From JBDTMT01 sp033764095 (lineage in GTDB: Bacteria; Desulfobacterota; Binatia; HRBIN30; CADEER01): a stretch of DNA of 64,000 bases. Below, piece by piece: positions 50,627-58,329 of the stretch. Both the position numbers and the translations under genes were made by a program. Location: NCBI GenBank assembly GCA_033764095.1, contig JANRJF010000244.1:1-64000 (forward strand), in the 5' to 3' direction. The notes under the pieces are model-generated. The model did no database searches. It worked only from the letters and a program-made list of their open reading frames with translations, and had not been told where the DNA came from. How positions within the stretch are numbered: the first letter of the stretch is position 1; every line of letters starts with the position of its first letter.

Positions 50627-51358
50627 CTACTCCCGCCGGGTGATCTGCAGCGCCACCAACCGCGCCACCAGGATGGCGAGGTAGAACTGCCCGGCGATGC
50701 CCTGCGCGACGGCGGCGTAGCGCGCCGACAGGGTGACCGGGGTGATGTCGCCGTAGCCGATGGTCGCCAGGGTGGTGAGGCTGAAATAGACAAAGACCGG
50801 CAGCAGCGCGATGAAGTCGTTGTGCGTCGCGTGCAGCGCGTCGGGTTGGCGCTCGAAGTGGAAGGCGTCGGGGTGGCGCTGGAAGATCAGCATGTAGAGC
50901 AACCCCCAGGTCATGCCGAGCAACAGGTAGACGGCGACGGCGAGGCTGATCGCTTCGCCGGTGACGACCTTCTGGCGCACCAGGTTGCTGAGCTTCGCGG
51001 CGCTGACGTAGGCGAAGAACAGCAACCAGGCGATGGTGCTGAGCAACATCAGCCGCGGGCTCGGCGCGACCAGCACCATGATGCGCTCGCCCAGGGCAAC
51101 GATGGCGAGCACCCAGCCGACGATCGTCTGGCGGCGGCGTTCGGCGGCCAGCTTGGTGGGCTCGCCGATCAGGTCGTTCACGTCCATCGAGTACATGGCC
51201 ACGGCGAGCAGCAGCATCATCGCCAGGCTGAACAGCATGTCGACGCCAGGCGCGTCGCCGACCACCGGGCGCACGGCGAAGGTGACGATGATCGCCGTCA
51301 GCAGCGCCGAATGCCGGCGCCGCCAGAGTGCCTTGCGCAGGGCACCGAGGGGCTGCAC
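50627..51358 (-). CDS. Two-pore-helix potassium channel protein
   Basis: A 243-residue membrane protein with six or so hydrophobic helices. The selectivity filter is TLATIGYGDIT, the K+ channel signature, between the last two helices. The start is a GTG at 51358, 9 nt after the stop of the auxiliary lipoprotein; further in-frame sequence upstream overlaps that gene and is not used. It is last in the leftward pqi operon. The voltage-sensor arginines are not evident. Confidence 0.85.
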   Translation of the reverse strand: MQPLGALRKALWRRRHSALLTAIIVTFAVRPVVGDAPGVDMLFSLAMMLLLAVAMYSMDVNDLIGEPTKLAAERRRQTIVGWVLAIVALGERIMVLVAPSPRLMLLSTIAWLLFFAYVSAAKLSNLVRQKVVTGEAISLAVAVYLLLGMTWGLLYMLIFQRHPDAFHFERQPDALHATHNDFIALLPVFVYFSLTTLATIGYGDITPVTLSARYAAVAQGIAGQFYLAILVARLVALQITRRE

Positions 51359-51366
51359 GGCGAGCC

Positions 51367-51954
51367 TCAGTGCGCGGCGGCGGCGGCGCGGATCGCCGCT
51401 GCGAGGTCGGCGCTGAGTCGCGCCAGCGCGCGACTGTGCGCCGCCGCCAGCGCGGCGAACTCGGGACCGTCCACCGGCTCCTGCGCGACGCTGCGCCCGC
51501 TCTGCGTGCGGCCGTCCTTGACCGCGTGCACCACCCACACCGCGTCGAGCAGCACCTCGCGAGCGGGCGTCGACTGGAAGCGCTGCACGTCGAGGCTGAC
51601 GCGGTAGTCGGTGCGGAAGTTGGCGAGCGGCGCCACCGCGACGTCGGGGGTGCCGAGCAGCACCGCCAGGTCGCCGGCGACGACGCGCGCAATGCCGTCG
51701 CCGAGCGGGCCGTCCCAGCGGTTGAACTCCTCCACCTCGACGCGGTTGGGGCCCTGCTGGACGACGAACTCGGGGCGGTCGACCGAGGCCGGCACGCTCA
51801 CCGGCCCGACCAGCACCGCGCCGCGCAGCGCCGGGGCGCCGTCCGGACCGGCGGTCGCCTGCAGGCTGTAGAAGCGCGACGGTGCCGAGGCGCAGCCGGC
51901 GAGCAGCAGGGCGCCGGCGAGGGCGCGGAGCAGGGCGTTGCGGGCGGTGGTCAT
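51367..51954 (-). CDS. pqiC: PqiC-type ABC-transport auxiliary lipoprotein
   Basis: A 195-residue outer-membrane lipoprotein. The lipobox is LAGALLLAGC. The body shows RFYSLQATAG at the N terminus, VGPVSVPASVDRPEFVV and FNRWDGPLGDGIARVV, the ABC_trans_aux (DUF330) pattern. PqiC forms the outer-membrane end of the PqiAB lipid tunnel. Its ATG overlaps the pqiB stop (ATGA). Confidence 0.9.
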   Translation of the reverse strand: MTTARNALLRALAGALLLAGCASAPSRFYSLQATAGPDGAPALRGAVLVGPVSVPASVDRPEFVVQQGPNRVEVEEFNRWDGPLGDGIARVVAGDLAVLLGTPDVAVAPLANFRTDYRVSLDVQRFQSTPAREVLLDAVWVVHAVKDGRTQSGRSVAQEPVDGPEFAALAAAHSRALARLSADLAAAIRAAAAAH

Positions 51955-53555
51955 TTCGCCTCCCCGGTTTTGCCGCGGATGAGCGCCTCGGGGTGGCGCT
52001 CCAGGTAGTCGGTCAGCACGCGCAGCGAGCGCGCCGCGCGGGTCAGCTCCTGCAGCGTCGTCGCCAGCTCGGTGCCGAGCAGGGAGTTGGGCTCGACCAT
52101 GCGGTTGGCGTTCTGGATCAGCGCATCGGCGTTGTCGACCAGCGTGTCGGCCTTGTCGAGCGTCGCCTCGGCGCCGACCAGCAGGCGGTCGAGATCGGCG
52201 ATCGATTTGCGCAGGTCGTTGCCGATGGCCTGCAGCGGCATCTCGTCGATCTTCTTCACGATGTTCGCCAGGCGCGCTTCCAGCGCCTGGAACTGGCCCG
52301 GCGCGGTCGGCAGTCGCGGTGGCTGTGTCGACCAGTCCACCGTCGCCGGCGGCGCCTCGGGGTGGAAGTCGAAGGTGACGAACAGCGCGCCGGTGAGCAG
52401 GTTGCCGGTCTGCAGCTGTGCGCGGATGCCGTGCGCCACCAGGCGATTGATGACGTCGCGGCGCAGCGACTCCAGGTCGGCGTCGGGCGGCAGGTCCTGC
52501 AGCTGCACGCCGAGCCGCTGCGCGTCGAGCTCGACGGTCACCGGGGCGCTGAACTCGAAGGTCTTGGCGTCGATCTGCGCACTGATGGCGGAGACCTGGC
52601 CGATCGGGATGCCGCGGAACTCGACCGGTGCGCCGACCGTCAGGCCGCGCACCGAGTCGCTGAAGACGAGCACGAATTTCTGCGGATGGCGGGCCGGCGC
52701 CTGGAAAGCGTCGGTGCGCGAGCCGTAGAGCGTGAACTCGGTGTCGGCGGTGGCGGCATCACCCGGCGGGTCGCTGGCCGGCGTCTCGAAGGCGATGCCG
52801 CCGATCAGGATCGAGAGCAGCGACTGCGTCTGTACGCTGAGGCCGCTGGCGGTGAGCGAGACGTCGATGCCGCTCGCCTGCCAGAAGCGCGTGTCGCGCG
52901 TGACGTACTTGTCGTAGGGCTGCTTGACGAAGACCTTGATGGTGAGCGCCTTGCCGTCGTCATCGAGCGCGTACGACACCACCTGGCCGACCTGCAGCCG
53001 GCGGAAGTAGATCGGCGTGCCGGTATCGAGCGAGCCGAGCTCCGGCGTGGTCAATCGGAAGAAGCGGCCGGGCGCGTCGGGCGTCACCACCGGCGGCGTG
53101 TCGAGGCCGGCGAACTCGCGGCGCGCCTGCTTCGACTGGCCGATGTCCATGCCGATGTAGGCGCCGGAGATCAGCGTGCCGAGACCGCTGACGTTGGCGC
53201 CCGAGATACGCGGTCGCACCACCCAGAAGGTGGTGTCCTCGACCAGGAAGTCGTCGGTCTTCGGCGCCATCTGGATGGTCAGCACGACGCGCAGGTGGTC
53301 GGCGGTGAGGTGGATGCCGGTGACCGTGCCGACGTCGACGCCATTGTAGTGCACGGTGGTCTTGCCGGCTTCCAGGCCCTCGGCGTTGGCGAAGATGACG
53401 GTGATCTTCGGCCCCTCGTCGAGGATGCGGGTCACCGCCACCCAGGCGCCGACGAGCGCGGCGATGATCGGAATCACCCAGACGGCCGACAGCGGCGTGC
53501 GCCGGCGGCTGATCACCTGCGACTGCGGCACGGACGGGGTCGGTTGCTCAGGCAT
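51951..53555 (-). CDS. pqiB: PqiB-type MCE protein
   Basis: A 534-residue inner-membrane-anchored protein. A signal anchor lies at about residues 22-42 (TPLSAVWVIPIIAALVGAWVAV). Three MCE domains follow (about 50-140, 165-270 and 290-410), then a helical C-terminal coil, the layout of E. coli PqiB, which forms a needle across the periplasm for lipid movement. The start MPEQPTPS at 53555 is chosen because upstream residues do not fit. It overlaps pqiA2 by 8 nt. Confidence 0.93.
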   Translation of the reverse strand: MPEQPTPSVPQSQVISRRRTPLSAVWVIPIIAALVGAWVAVTRILDEGPKITVIFANAEGLEAGKTTVHYNGVDVGTVTGIHLTADHLRVVLTIQMAPKTDDFLVEDTTFWVVRPRISGANVSGLGTLISGAYIGMDIGQSKQARREFAGLDTPPVVTPDAPGRFFRLTTPELGSLDTGTPIYFRRLQVGQVVSYALDDDGKALTIKVFVKQPYDKYVTRDTRFWQASGIDVSLTASGLSVQTQSLLSILIGGIAFETPASDPPGDAATADTEFTLYGSRTDAFQAPARHPQKFVLVFSDSVRGLTVGAPVEFRGIPIGQVSAISAQIDAKTFEFSAPVTVELDAQRLGVQLQDLPPDADLESLRRDVINRLVAHGIRAQLQTGNLLTGALFVTFDFHPEAPPATVDWSTQPPRLPTAPGQFQALEARLANIVKKIDEMPLQAIGNDLRKSIADLDRLLVGAEATLDKADTLVDNADALIQNANRMVEPNSLLGTELATTLQELTRAARSLRVLTDYLERHPEALIRGKTGEAK

Positions 53556-54186
53556 GTGCCACCTCGGGCGTGCGGCCGGCATCCCAGATCAGCCGCGGGT
53601 CGAACGATTCCACCGCCAGCATGGTCAGCACCACCACCGCGGCGAAGAAGAGCAGGCCGGGCGCCGGCTCCACCGCCATCAGCGGCTGCAGCTGCACCAG
53701 CGCGGCGGTGAAGGTGTCGACGAAGACGTCGACCATCGACCAGCGGCCGATGAAGCGCACGGTGCGGTAGAGCTGCACGCGCTGCGGCTCGTTGCACGTC
53801 GCGCCGCGCTGCACGCTGATCAGCAGGTAAGCGAGGGCGAGGATCTTGGCGCTCGGGATCATGATGCTGGCGACCAGCACGATCAGGGACAAGGGCCAGC
53901 CGGTCGGCGACCACAGCAGCACGACGCCCTGCAGGATGGTATCGGACTCGGTGCCGCCGGCGGTGGTGGTGGTCAGCACCGGCAGCAGGTTGGCCGGCAG
54001 GTAGCAGATCGCCGCGGCGATCAGGAACGCCCAGGTGCGCTGCAGGCTCGCCGGCTTGCGGAAATCCAGCACCGCGGCGCAGCGCGGGCAGCGCCCGCGT
54101 TCGGCGCCAGGTGCCGGTCGCGATGGCAGCGCGCACACCTCGCAGCTCTGCAGCCCGAGGTCGATCGCGCTGACTGCGGCGCTCAT
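53548..54186 (-). CDS. PqiA-like inner-membrane protein, second half
   Basis: A 212-residue membrane protein. It begins with a zinc-binding pair (LQSCEVC..GRCPRCAAVLDF) and continues with four helices, and has the PqiA pattern QRTWAFLIAAAICYLPANLLPVLTTTT, SIMIPSAKILALAYLL and GRWSMVDVFVDTFTAALV. In E. coli PqiA is one protein with two such halves; here each half is a separate gene. Its ATG overlaps the preceding gene stop (ATGA). Confidence 0.9.
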   Translation of the reverse strand: MSAAVSAIDLGLQSCEVCALPSRPAPGAERGRCPRCAAVLDFRKPASLQRTWAFLIAAAICYLPANLLPVLTTTTAGGTESDTILQGVVLLWSPTGWPLSLIVLVASIMIPSAKILALAYLLISVQRGATCNEPQRVQLYRTVRFIGRWSMVDVFVDTFTAALVQLQPLMAVEPAPGLLFFAAVVVLTMLAVESFDPRLIWDAGRTPEVAHA

Positions 54187-54839
54187 CGGGAGCCCTCCAG
54201 CGCGGCGGCCGGCTGCGCGCTGCGCTCGCGCTGGGACGCCCATTCGATGCGCGACCAGACCTCGCGCGGATCGAAGCTCGCCTGCATGCCGGCGAGCAGG
54301 AAGACGAGCACGCCGAGGACGTAGAGGGCGAGGCCGGGGATGACGGTGGCGTAGTCGGCGATCTTGATCAGCGCCACCAGCACGCCGAGCAGCATGACCT
54401 CGATCATGCTCCAGATGCGCGCCGTCGGATGGTAGCGCAGCAGGACTCCGACCCAGGCGGGTGGCCGGGCGCGGCGCGCCGCCGTGGCGATCACCAGCAT
54501 GAAGACGATCTGCGCCGCCGGCGCCAGCACGGCGGTGGTCAGCACCAGCGCCGCCACCGGCTGCTCGCCGTTGTTCCACAGGTGGGCGGCACCGCCGATG
54601 ACGGTGGTCTGGGCGGAGTGGCCGACCGCCGACAGGCCGAGCATCGGCACCGCGTTGGCGACCACGAACAGGACGGCCGCCGCCAGCGCCAGCGCCAGGC
54701 TGCGGTCGAGCGCGTCGACGCGGTGGCGCCACAGCTCGCGTCCGCAGCGCGGGCAGCGCGCCGAGGCGCCGGCCGTCAGCGCCGGCAGGCGTTGCAGCAG
54801 GTCGCAGTCCGGGCAGGCGATGAGCGCATCATCACCCAT
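54183..54839 (-). CDS. PqiA-like inner-membrane protein, first half
   Basis: A 218-residue membrane protein from the ATG at 54839; an in-frame ATG at 54902 would add 21 residues and cannot be excluded. MGDDALIACPDCDLLQRLPAL with CPRCG downstream is the PqiA zinc-binding N terminus, followed by four helices (RSLALALAAAVLFVVANAVPMLGL, AALVLTTAVLAPAAQIVFML, IWSMIEVMLLGVLVALIKIADYA, YVLGVLVFLLAG). It is the first gene of the leftward pqi operon, behind the fourth envelope motif. Confidence 0.88.
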   Translation of the reverse strand: MGDDALIACPDCDLLQRLPALTAGASARCPRCGRELWRHRVDALDRSLALALAAAVLFVVANAVPMLGLSAVGHSAQTTVIGGAAHLWNNGEQPVAALVLTTAVLAPAAQIVFMLVIATAARRARPPAWVGVLLRYHPTARIWSMIEVMLLGVLVALIKIADYATVIPGLALYVLGVLVFLLAGMQASFDPREVWSRIEWASQRERSAQPAAALEGSR

Positions 54840-54946
54840 CGCCTGATTCCAGACCTCGTCCGCCGGCGCCTGCGGCGCGCCGGAACTCCACCTGCCGGCC
54901 ATCGTGCGTCGCTCTCATGCCACAAGTGGCAGTTCCTGTGCGAAAG

Positions 54947-54966
54947 GTCCGGAAGTTGCGCGGAAA
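54947..54966 (-). promoter_or_regulatory. Envelope motif TTTCCGC-N5-TTCSGGAC, site 4
   Basis: Read on the minus strand: TTTCCGC (54966-54960), five bases, then TTCCGGAC ending at 54947. It points at the pqi operon, 44 nt from the longer pqiA1 start (107 from the shorter). It mirrors site 3 in the same divergent region. Confidence 0.55.
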
Positions 54967-54993
54967 GTTTGCCGAACCCGCGATGGCGGATTT

Positions 54994-55010
54994 GGCGGAA
55001 ATTTTCCGCC
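54994..55010. promoter_or_regulatory. Palindrome GGCGGAAATTTTCCGCC in the divergent region
   Basis: Two perfect 8-bp arms, GGCGGAAA and TTTCCGCC, around one base. Its right arm is the start of envelope motif site 3. A dimeric regulator binding here is a simple explanation. Confidence 0.5.
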
Positions 55011-55022
55011 GACTTTCCGGAC
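55003..55022 (+). promoter_or_regulatory. Envelope motif TTTCCGC-N5-TTCSGGAC, site 3
   Basis: TTTCCGC at 55003-55009, five bases, then TTCCGGAC ending at 55022, 62 nt before the ATG of the BON lipoprotein gene. Confidence 0.55.
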
Positions 55023-55084
55023 TACCCCTGGCATCGATGCGAGACTTGCGACATGAGCAGGGGGCGAGGGCAGGGAGTGACCCG

Positions 55085-55651
55085 ATGCGACGCATGATGC
55101 TGGCGCTGGCCGCAGCCGCTCCGCTGCTGGCCGGCTGCAACCCGTACATGGCAGCGATCGGGGTCGCGACCCAGACGTACGACGCCGCCACCGACCCGCG
55201 CTCGCTCGGCACCCAGGCGTCCGACACCGAGATCGAGGCCGAGATCGGCGGCAAGCTGCTCGCTTCCCCGGTGCCGGGCACCAGCAGCCTGAGCGCCCTC
55301 TGCCGGCGCGGTGTCGTGGTGCTGTCCGGGGTGGTGCCGCGCGGCTCCGACGCCGGCTATGCCGCGGTCGACATCGCCCGGCACACCAACGGCGTGCGCC
55401 GGGTGGAGACGTTCTTCGTGCACGACCAGCCGTCGAAAACCGACGACTTCGAGCTCGCCTCGCAGGTCAAAGCGGCGTTCGTCGCCGACGGCAGCCTCGT
55501 CGCCGACGACGTCGACGTGCGCGTCTACGCCGGCAACGTCGTGCTGGTCGGTGTGGTGGTGAGCGACGCACAGGCACGCCGTTTCGTCGACGACGCCTTC
55601 TCGGTGCCGGGCGTGCGCGCCGTTCATTCCTACATCCAGGTGAAATCGTGA
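55085..55651 (+). CDS. Lipoprotein with two BON domains
   Basis: A 188-residue lipoprotein. The lipobox is AAPLLAGC. The first BON domain is at about residues 50-115 (DTEIEAEIGGKLLASPVPGTSSLSALCRRGVVVLSGVVPRG) and the second at about 120-188 (DFELASQVKAAFVADGSL...GNVVLVGVVVSDAQARRFVDDAFSVPGVRAVHSYI). The arrangement matches DolP/OsmY-type envelope proteins that bind anionic lipids and maintain outer-membrane integrity. It is the first gene of a rightward operon divergent from pqi. Confidence 0.9.
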   Translation: MRRMMLALAAAAPLLAGCNPYMAAIGVATQTYDAATDPRSLGTQASDTEIEAEIGGKLLASPVPGTSSLSALCRRGVVVLSGVVPRGSDAGYAAVDIARHTNGVRRVETFFVHDQPSKTDDFELASQVKAAFVADGSLVADDVDVRVYAGNVVLVGVVVSDAQARRFVDDAFSVPGVRAVHSYIQVKS

Positions 55652-55665
55652 GCGGGGAGGAACGC

Positions 55666-56211
55666 ATGCGAGGATTCGTGTTTCGGACGACACTGTGCGG
55701 CGTGGCGCTGGCGCTGGCCGGTTGTGCGAGTCATGCGAAGTCGGCCGGCAGCAAGCCGATCGACCCGACCCGACTCACGTGCGAGGAGTTCGTCTCGCTC
55801 GACGAGTCGGTACAGCCGCGCGCCATTGCCTGGCTGGAGGGCTACGACCGCGCCCGCCGGGTGACGGACGAGGCGGTGGGCGAGATCGAGGTCGACCGGC
55901 AGACCGACGTCGTCGTGCTGGCGTGCAAGGAGAATCCCAAGGTCACCCTGTGGGACAAGATCAAGGCGCACTTCCCCGGTGGCAGCAAGAAGGTCGCGCC
56001 GACCAAGCTGCTGTGCGCCGACTACACGTCGCTGTCGGAGGACGAGCAGGGCGAGGTGGCGTACTGGATCGACGGGTACAATCGTGCCAAGCGCGTCGAC
56101 GCCGCCGCGGTCCAACAGGTCGACTTCGAGCGCGACACCGCCGTCATCGTGCAGGTGTGCAAGGATGCGCCCAAGGAGTCGCTCTGGGCCAAGATGAAGA
56201 GCCACTTCTGA
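55666..56211 (+). CDS. Lipoprotein with two tandem HdeA domains
   Basis: A 181-residue lipoprotein (lipobox ALAGC, Cys20). Residues 32-103 and 110-181 are two HdeA-like domains. Repeat 1 begins LTCEEFVSLDESVQPRAIAWLEGYD, closely like HdeA TCEDFLAVDESFQPTAV; each ends with ACK/VCK and W-x-K-x-K. Each repeat has two Cys 48 residues apart (C39-C87, C117-C165), the same spacing as the HdeA disulfide. HdeA is a periplasmic acid-activated chaperone; a lipid-anchored, doubled version is unusual. GGGGAGG lies before the ATG. A GTG at 55648 is a weaker start. Confidence 0.85.
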   Translation: MRGFVFRTTLCGVALALAGCASHAKSAGSKPIDPTRLTCEEFVSLDESVQPRAIAWLEGYDRARRVTDEAVGEIEVDRQTDVVVLACKENPKVTLWDKIKAHFPGGSKKVAPTKLLCADYTSLSEDEQGEVAYWIDGYNRAKRVDAAAVQQVDFERDTAVIVQVCKDAPKESLWAKMKSHF

Positions 56212-56227
56212 AGAGGAGAGATCGGCG

Positions 56228-56560
56228 ATGAAGACGATGGCGACCCGACTGGTCATCCTGCTGCTGCTCGCGGCCGGCTGCGCGACGCAGCAGGAGATGC
56301 TGACGCAGCGCCAGCCCGATGCCACCCAGGTGGCGCTGCAGCGCGGACGGTTCGACCTCAACTGTCCGACCGCCACCGCGACGGTGCTCTCGAGCGACTT
56401 CATCCAGCCGGCGATCCAGGGCCCCTGGGTCGGCGGTCTGGAACGCGTGGAATACACGGTCGGCGTCGAGGGCTGTGGGCAGCGCACCACCTACGTCGTC
56501 ATGTGCCAGATTGGCACCAGCACCTGCTTCGCCGCCAGCCCGGACGGGCGGTTCCACTAG
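56228..56560 (+). CDS. Small lipoprotein of unknown function
   Basis: A 110-residue lipoprotein (lipobox LLLAAGC). The mature part is beta-rich, with four Cys in two close pairs (NCPTA, GCGQ, MCQIG, TCFAAS), which suggests disulfides. AAGAGGAGAG lies just before the ATG. It is third in the BON/HdeA operon. I do not recognise a family. Confidence 0.7.
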   Translation: MKTMATRLVILLLLAAGCATQQEMLTQRQPDATQVALQRGRFDLNCPTATATVLSSDFIQPAIQGPWVGGLERVEYTVGVEGCGQRTTYVVMCQIGTSTCFAASPDGRFH

Positions 56561-56587
56561 ACCACCGCAGCACGCGCGGCGGCACCC

Positions 56588-57469
56588 ATGTCGCACGCCA
56601 CGTCCCCCGTCGCGACCTTGCGGGCGGTTGGGCTGGCGCTTGTGCTGATGGGGCTTGCCGGCGCGGTGGGCGCCAGTGACGCACCGCGCACGGCGCCGCC
56701 GTCGGCGACCGACATCAACCGCCGCGTCACCGATCCGGTCAGCACCACCTGGTCGCTGCAGCTCAACAACAAGCTGAACATACTGGACCTCGGCGCGTCC
56801 GGCGCGCCGGTGCAGGACCAGCTCATCTTCAAGCCGACTCTGCCGGTGTGGCTGACGCGCGAGCTCAAGCTGATCGCGCGGCCGGACTTCACCTTGATCG
56901 ACGACACGCCGTACGCCAACGCCGCCGGCGGCGTGAGCCGCACCACCGGCGTGGGCGATACGGCCTGCGACCTGGTGCTGTCGCCGCGCCTCGGCCCCTG
57001 GTTGCTGGCGCTCGGGCCGACCTTCGTCTTTCCGACCGCCAACCTCGACCAGACCGGGCAGGGCAAGTGGCAGATCGGTCCGGCCGGCGTGCTCGGCTAC
57101 AAGCGGCGCAGCTGGCTGGCCGGGATCATCTGGCAACAGTGGTGGTCGTTCGCCGGCGCCGCCGATCGCCGCGCGGTCAGCGAGCTGCACGTGCAGTACA
57201 TCGCCAGCTGGTTCTTCGGCGACGGCTGGAATCTGGGCACGGCGCCGACCATCAAGGTGGACTGGCGTGCCGACGGCGAGGCGGTCACCTTTCCGTTCGG
57301 TCCGGCGCTCGGCAAGGTCGTCCGCCTCGGCTCGTTTCCGGTCAAACTGGAGCTGCGGGGGATGTACGTGCCGATCCATCCCGACGACGGACCGCAGGGC
57401 ATGATCGAGTTCCTGGTCACGCCGGTGATCCCGTCGCTGCTGGTCGGTCCCTTGGTCGGCGCGCCGTGA
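56588..57469 (+). CDS. Outer-membrane beta-barrel, phenol-MetA-like family
   Basis: A 293-residue exported protein with a signal peptide (about 1-30, VGLALVLMGLAGAVGAS). The mature chain alternates short amphipathic strands with turns (TTWSLQLNNKLNI, LIFKPTLPVWL, ELKLIARPDFTLI, WLLALGPTFVFPTA, KWQIGPAGVLGYK), typical of a 12-strand barrel of the Phenol_MetA_deg type. The substrate is unknown. It is the fourth gene of the BON/HdeA operon, 27 nt after the small lipoprotein. Confidence 0.7.
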   Translation: MSHATSPVATLRAVGLALVLMGLAGAVGASDAPRTAPPSATDINRRVTDPVSTTWSLQLNNKLNILDLGASGAPVQDQLIFKPTLPVWLTRELKLIARPDFTLIDDTPYANAAGGVSRTTGVGDTACDLVLSPRLGPWLLALGPTFVFPTANLDQTGQGKWQIGPAGVLGYKRRSWLAGIIWQQWWSFAGAADRRAVSELHVQYIASWFFGDGWNLGTAPTIKVDWRADGEAVTFPFGPALGKVVRLGSFPVKLELRGMYVPIHPDDGPQGMIEFLVTPVIPSLLVGPLVGAP

Positions 57470-57519
57470 CGCGATTCTCCGCTTGACCGCATCGCCGCGC
57501 TCAAGCAGTTGCGACGCGC

Positions 57520-58116
57520 ATGAGCGCGCTTCCGAACATCTACCTCGCCCGCCATGGCGAGACCGCCTGGACGATTACCGGCCAGCACACCGGACTCACC
57601 GACCTGCCGTTGACCGCGCGCGGCGAGGAGAACGCCCGGCGGCTCGGCGAGCGGCTGCGTGGCCGCAGCTTTGCCGCCGTGCTCACCAGCCCGCTGCGGC
57701 GCGCCGCCCATACCTGCGAGCTGGCCGGCTTCGGTCAGGTCGCGCAGCCGGAGCCCGACCTGGTCGAGTGGAACTACGGGCGCTACGAGGGCAAGCGCAG
57801 CGCCGAGATCAAAGCTGAAGCCCCCGACTGGCAGCTGTTCCGGGACGGCTGCCCGGAGGGCGAGAGCCCGGCGCAGGTCGCGGCGCGCGCCGATCGCGTC
57901 GTGGCGCGGGTGCGCGCCTTCGGCGGCGACGTGCTGCTCTTCTCCAGCGGGCACATTCTGCGCGTGCTGGCGGCGCGCTGGCTCGGGCTGCCGCCCGACG
58001 GCGGCCGCTACCTGCTGCTCGGGACCGCCAGCCTCAGCACCCTCAGCTACGAGCACAATCTGCAGGAGCCGGTCCTCCGGCTGTGGAACGACATGACCCA
58101 CACCGTCTCGCCGTAG
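57520..58116 (+). CDS. Histidine phosphatase family protein
   Basis: A 198-residue phosphatase or mutase. The catalytic motif is LARHGET (residues 9-15), with TSPLRRA, the acid in EWNYGRYEGK and the second His in FSSGHILRVLAARWLGL. This is the phosphoglycerate mutase-like fold, with length and motif nearest to SixA/PhoE/alpha-ribazole phosphatase types. Substrate not assigned. The gene is isolated between the envelope operon and hom. Confidence 0.88.
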   Translation: MSALPNIYLARHGETAWTITGQHTGLTDLPLTARGEENARRLGERLRGRSFAAVLTSPLRRAAHTCELAGFGQVAQPEPDLVEWNYGRYEGKRSAEIKAEAPDWQLFRDGCPEGESPAQVAARADRVVARVRAFGGDVLLFSSGHILRVLAARWLGLPPDGGRYLLLGTASLSTLSYEHNLQEPVLRLWNDMTHTVSP

Positions 58117-58133
58117 GGGCGCCAGTCTGGGTA

Positions 58134-58158
58134 GCCGGCCGACCGCGTGTCGGCCGGC
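58134..58158. other. Strong hairpin after the histidine phosphatase gene
   Basis: GCCGGCCGAC (58134-58143) and GTCGGCCGGC (58149-58158) form a perfect 10-bp stem with loop CGCGT. No T run follows, so it may be a 3-prime end stabiliser or a rho-assisted stop. The remaining 170 nt to hom hold no gene. Confidence 0.5.
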
Positions 58159-58329
58159 CGCGCGCAGCGCGGCCGAGCGCGCCAGTGAGCGTCGTTCGCG
58201 CCGACCACGGACGAAGAAACTGATTTGATCGCGCCACCCGAATCGGTTAGTCGTCGCGGACTTTGGATCTGGCGATGAGCATGTCCGCAGAAGATGGGAA
58301 GAGCGCGGCGCGCGCGAGCAGGGGGCGCC

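Noticed and set aside
58134..58158. The 10-bp hairpin as an intrinsic terminator.
   Set aside because: The stem is strong but no T run follows on either strand.
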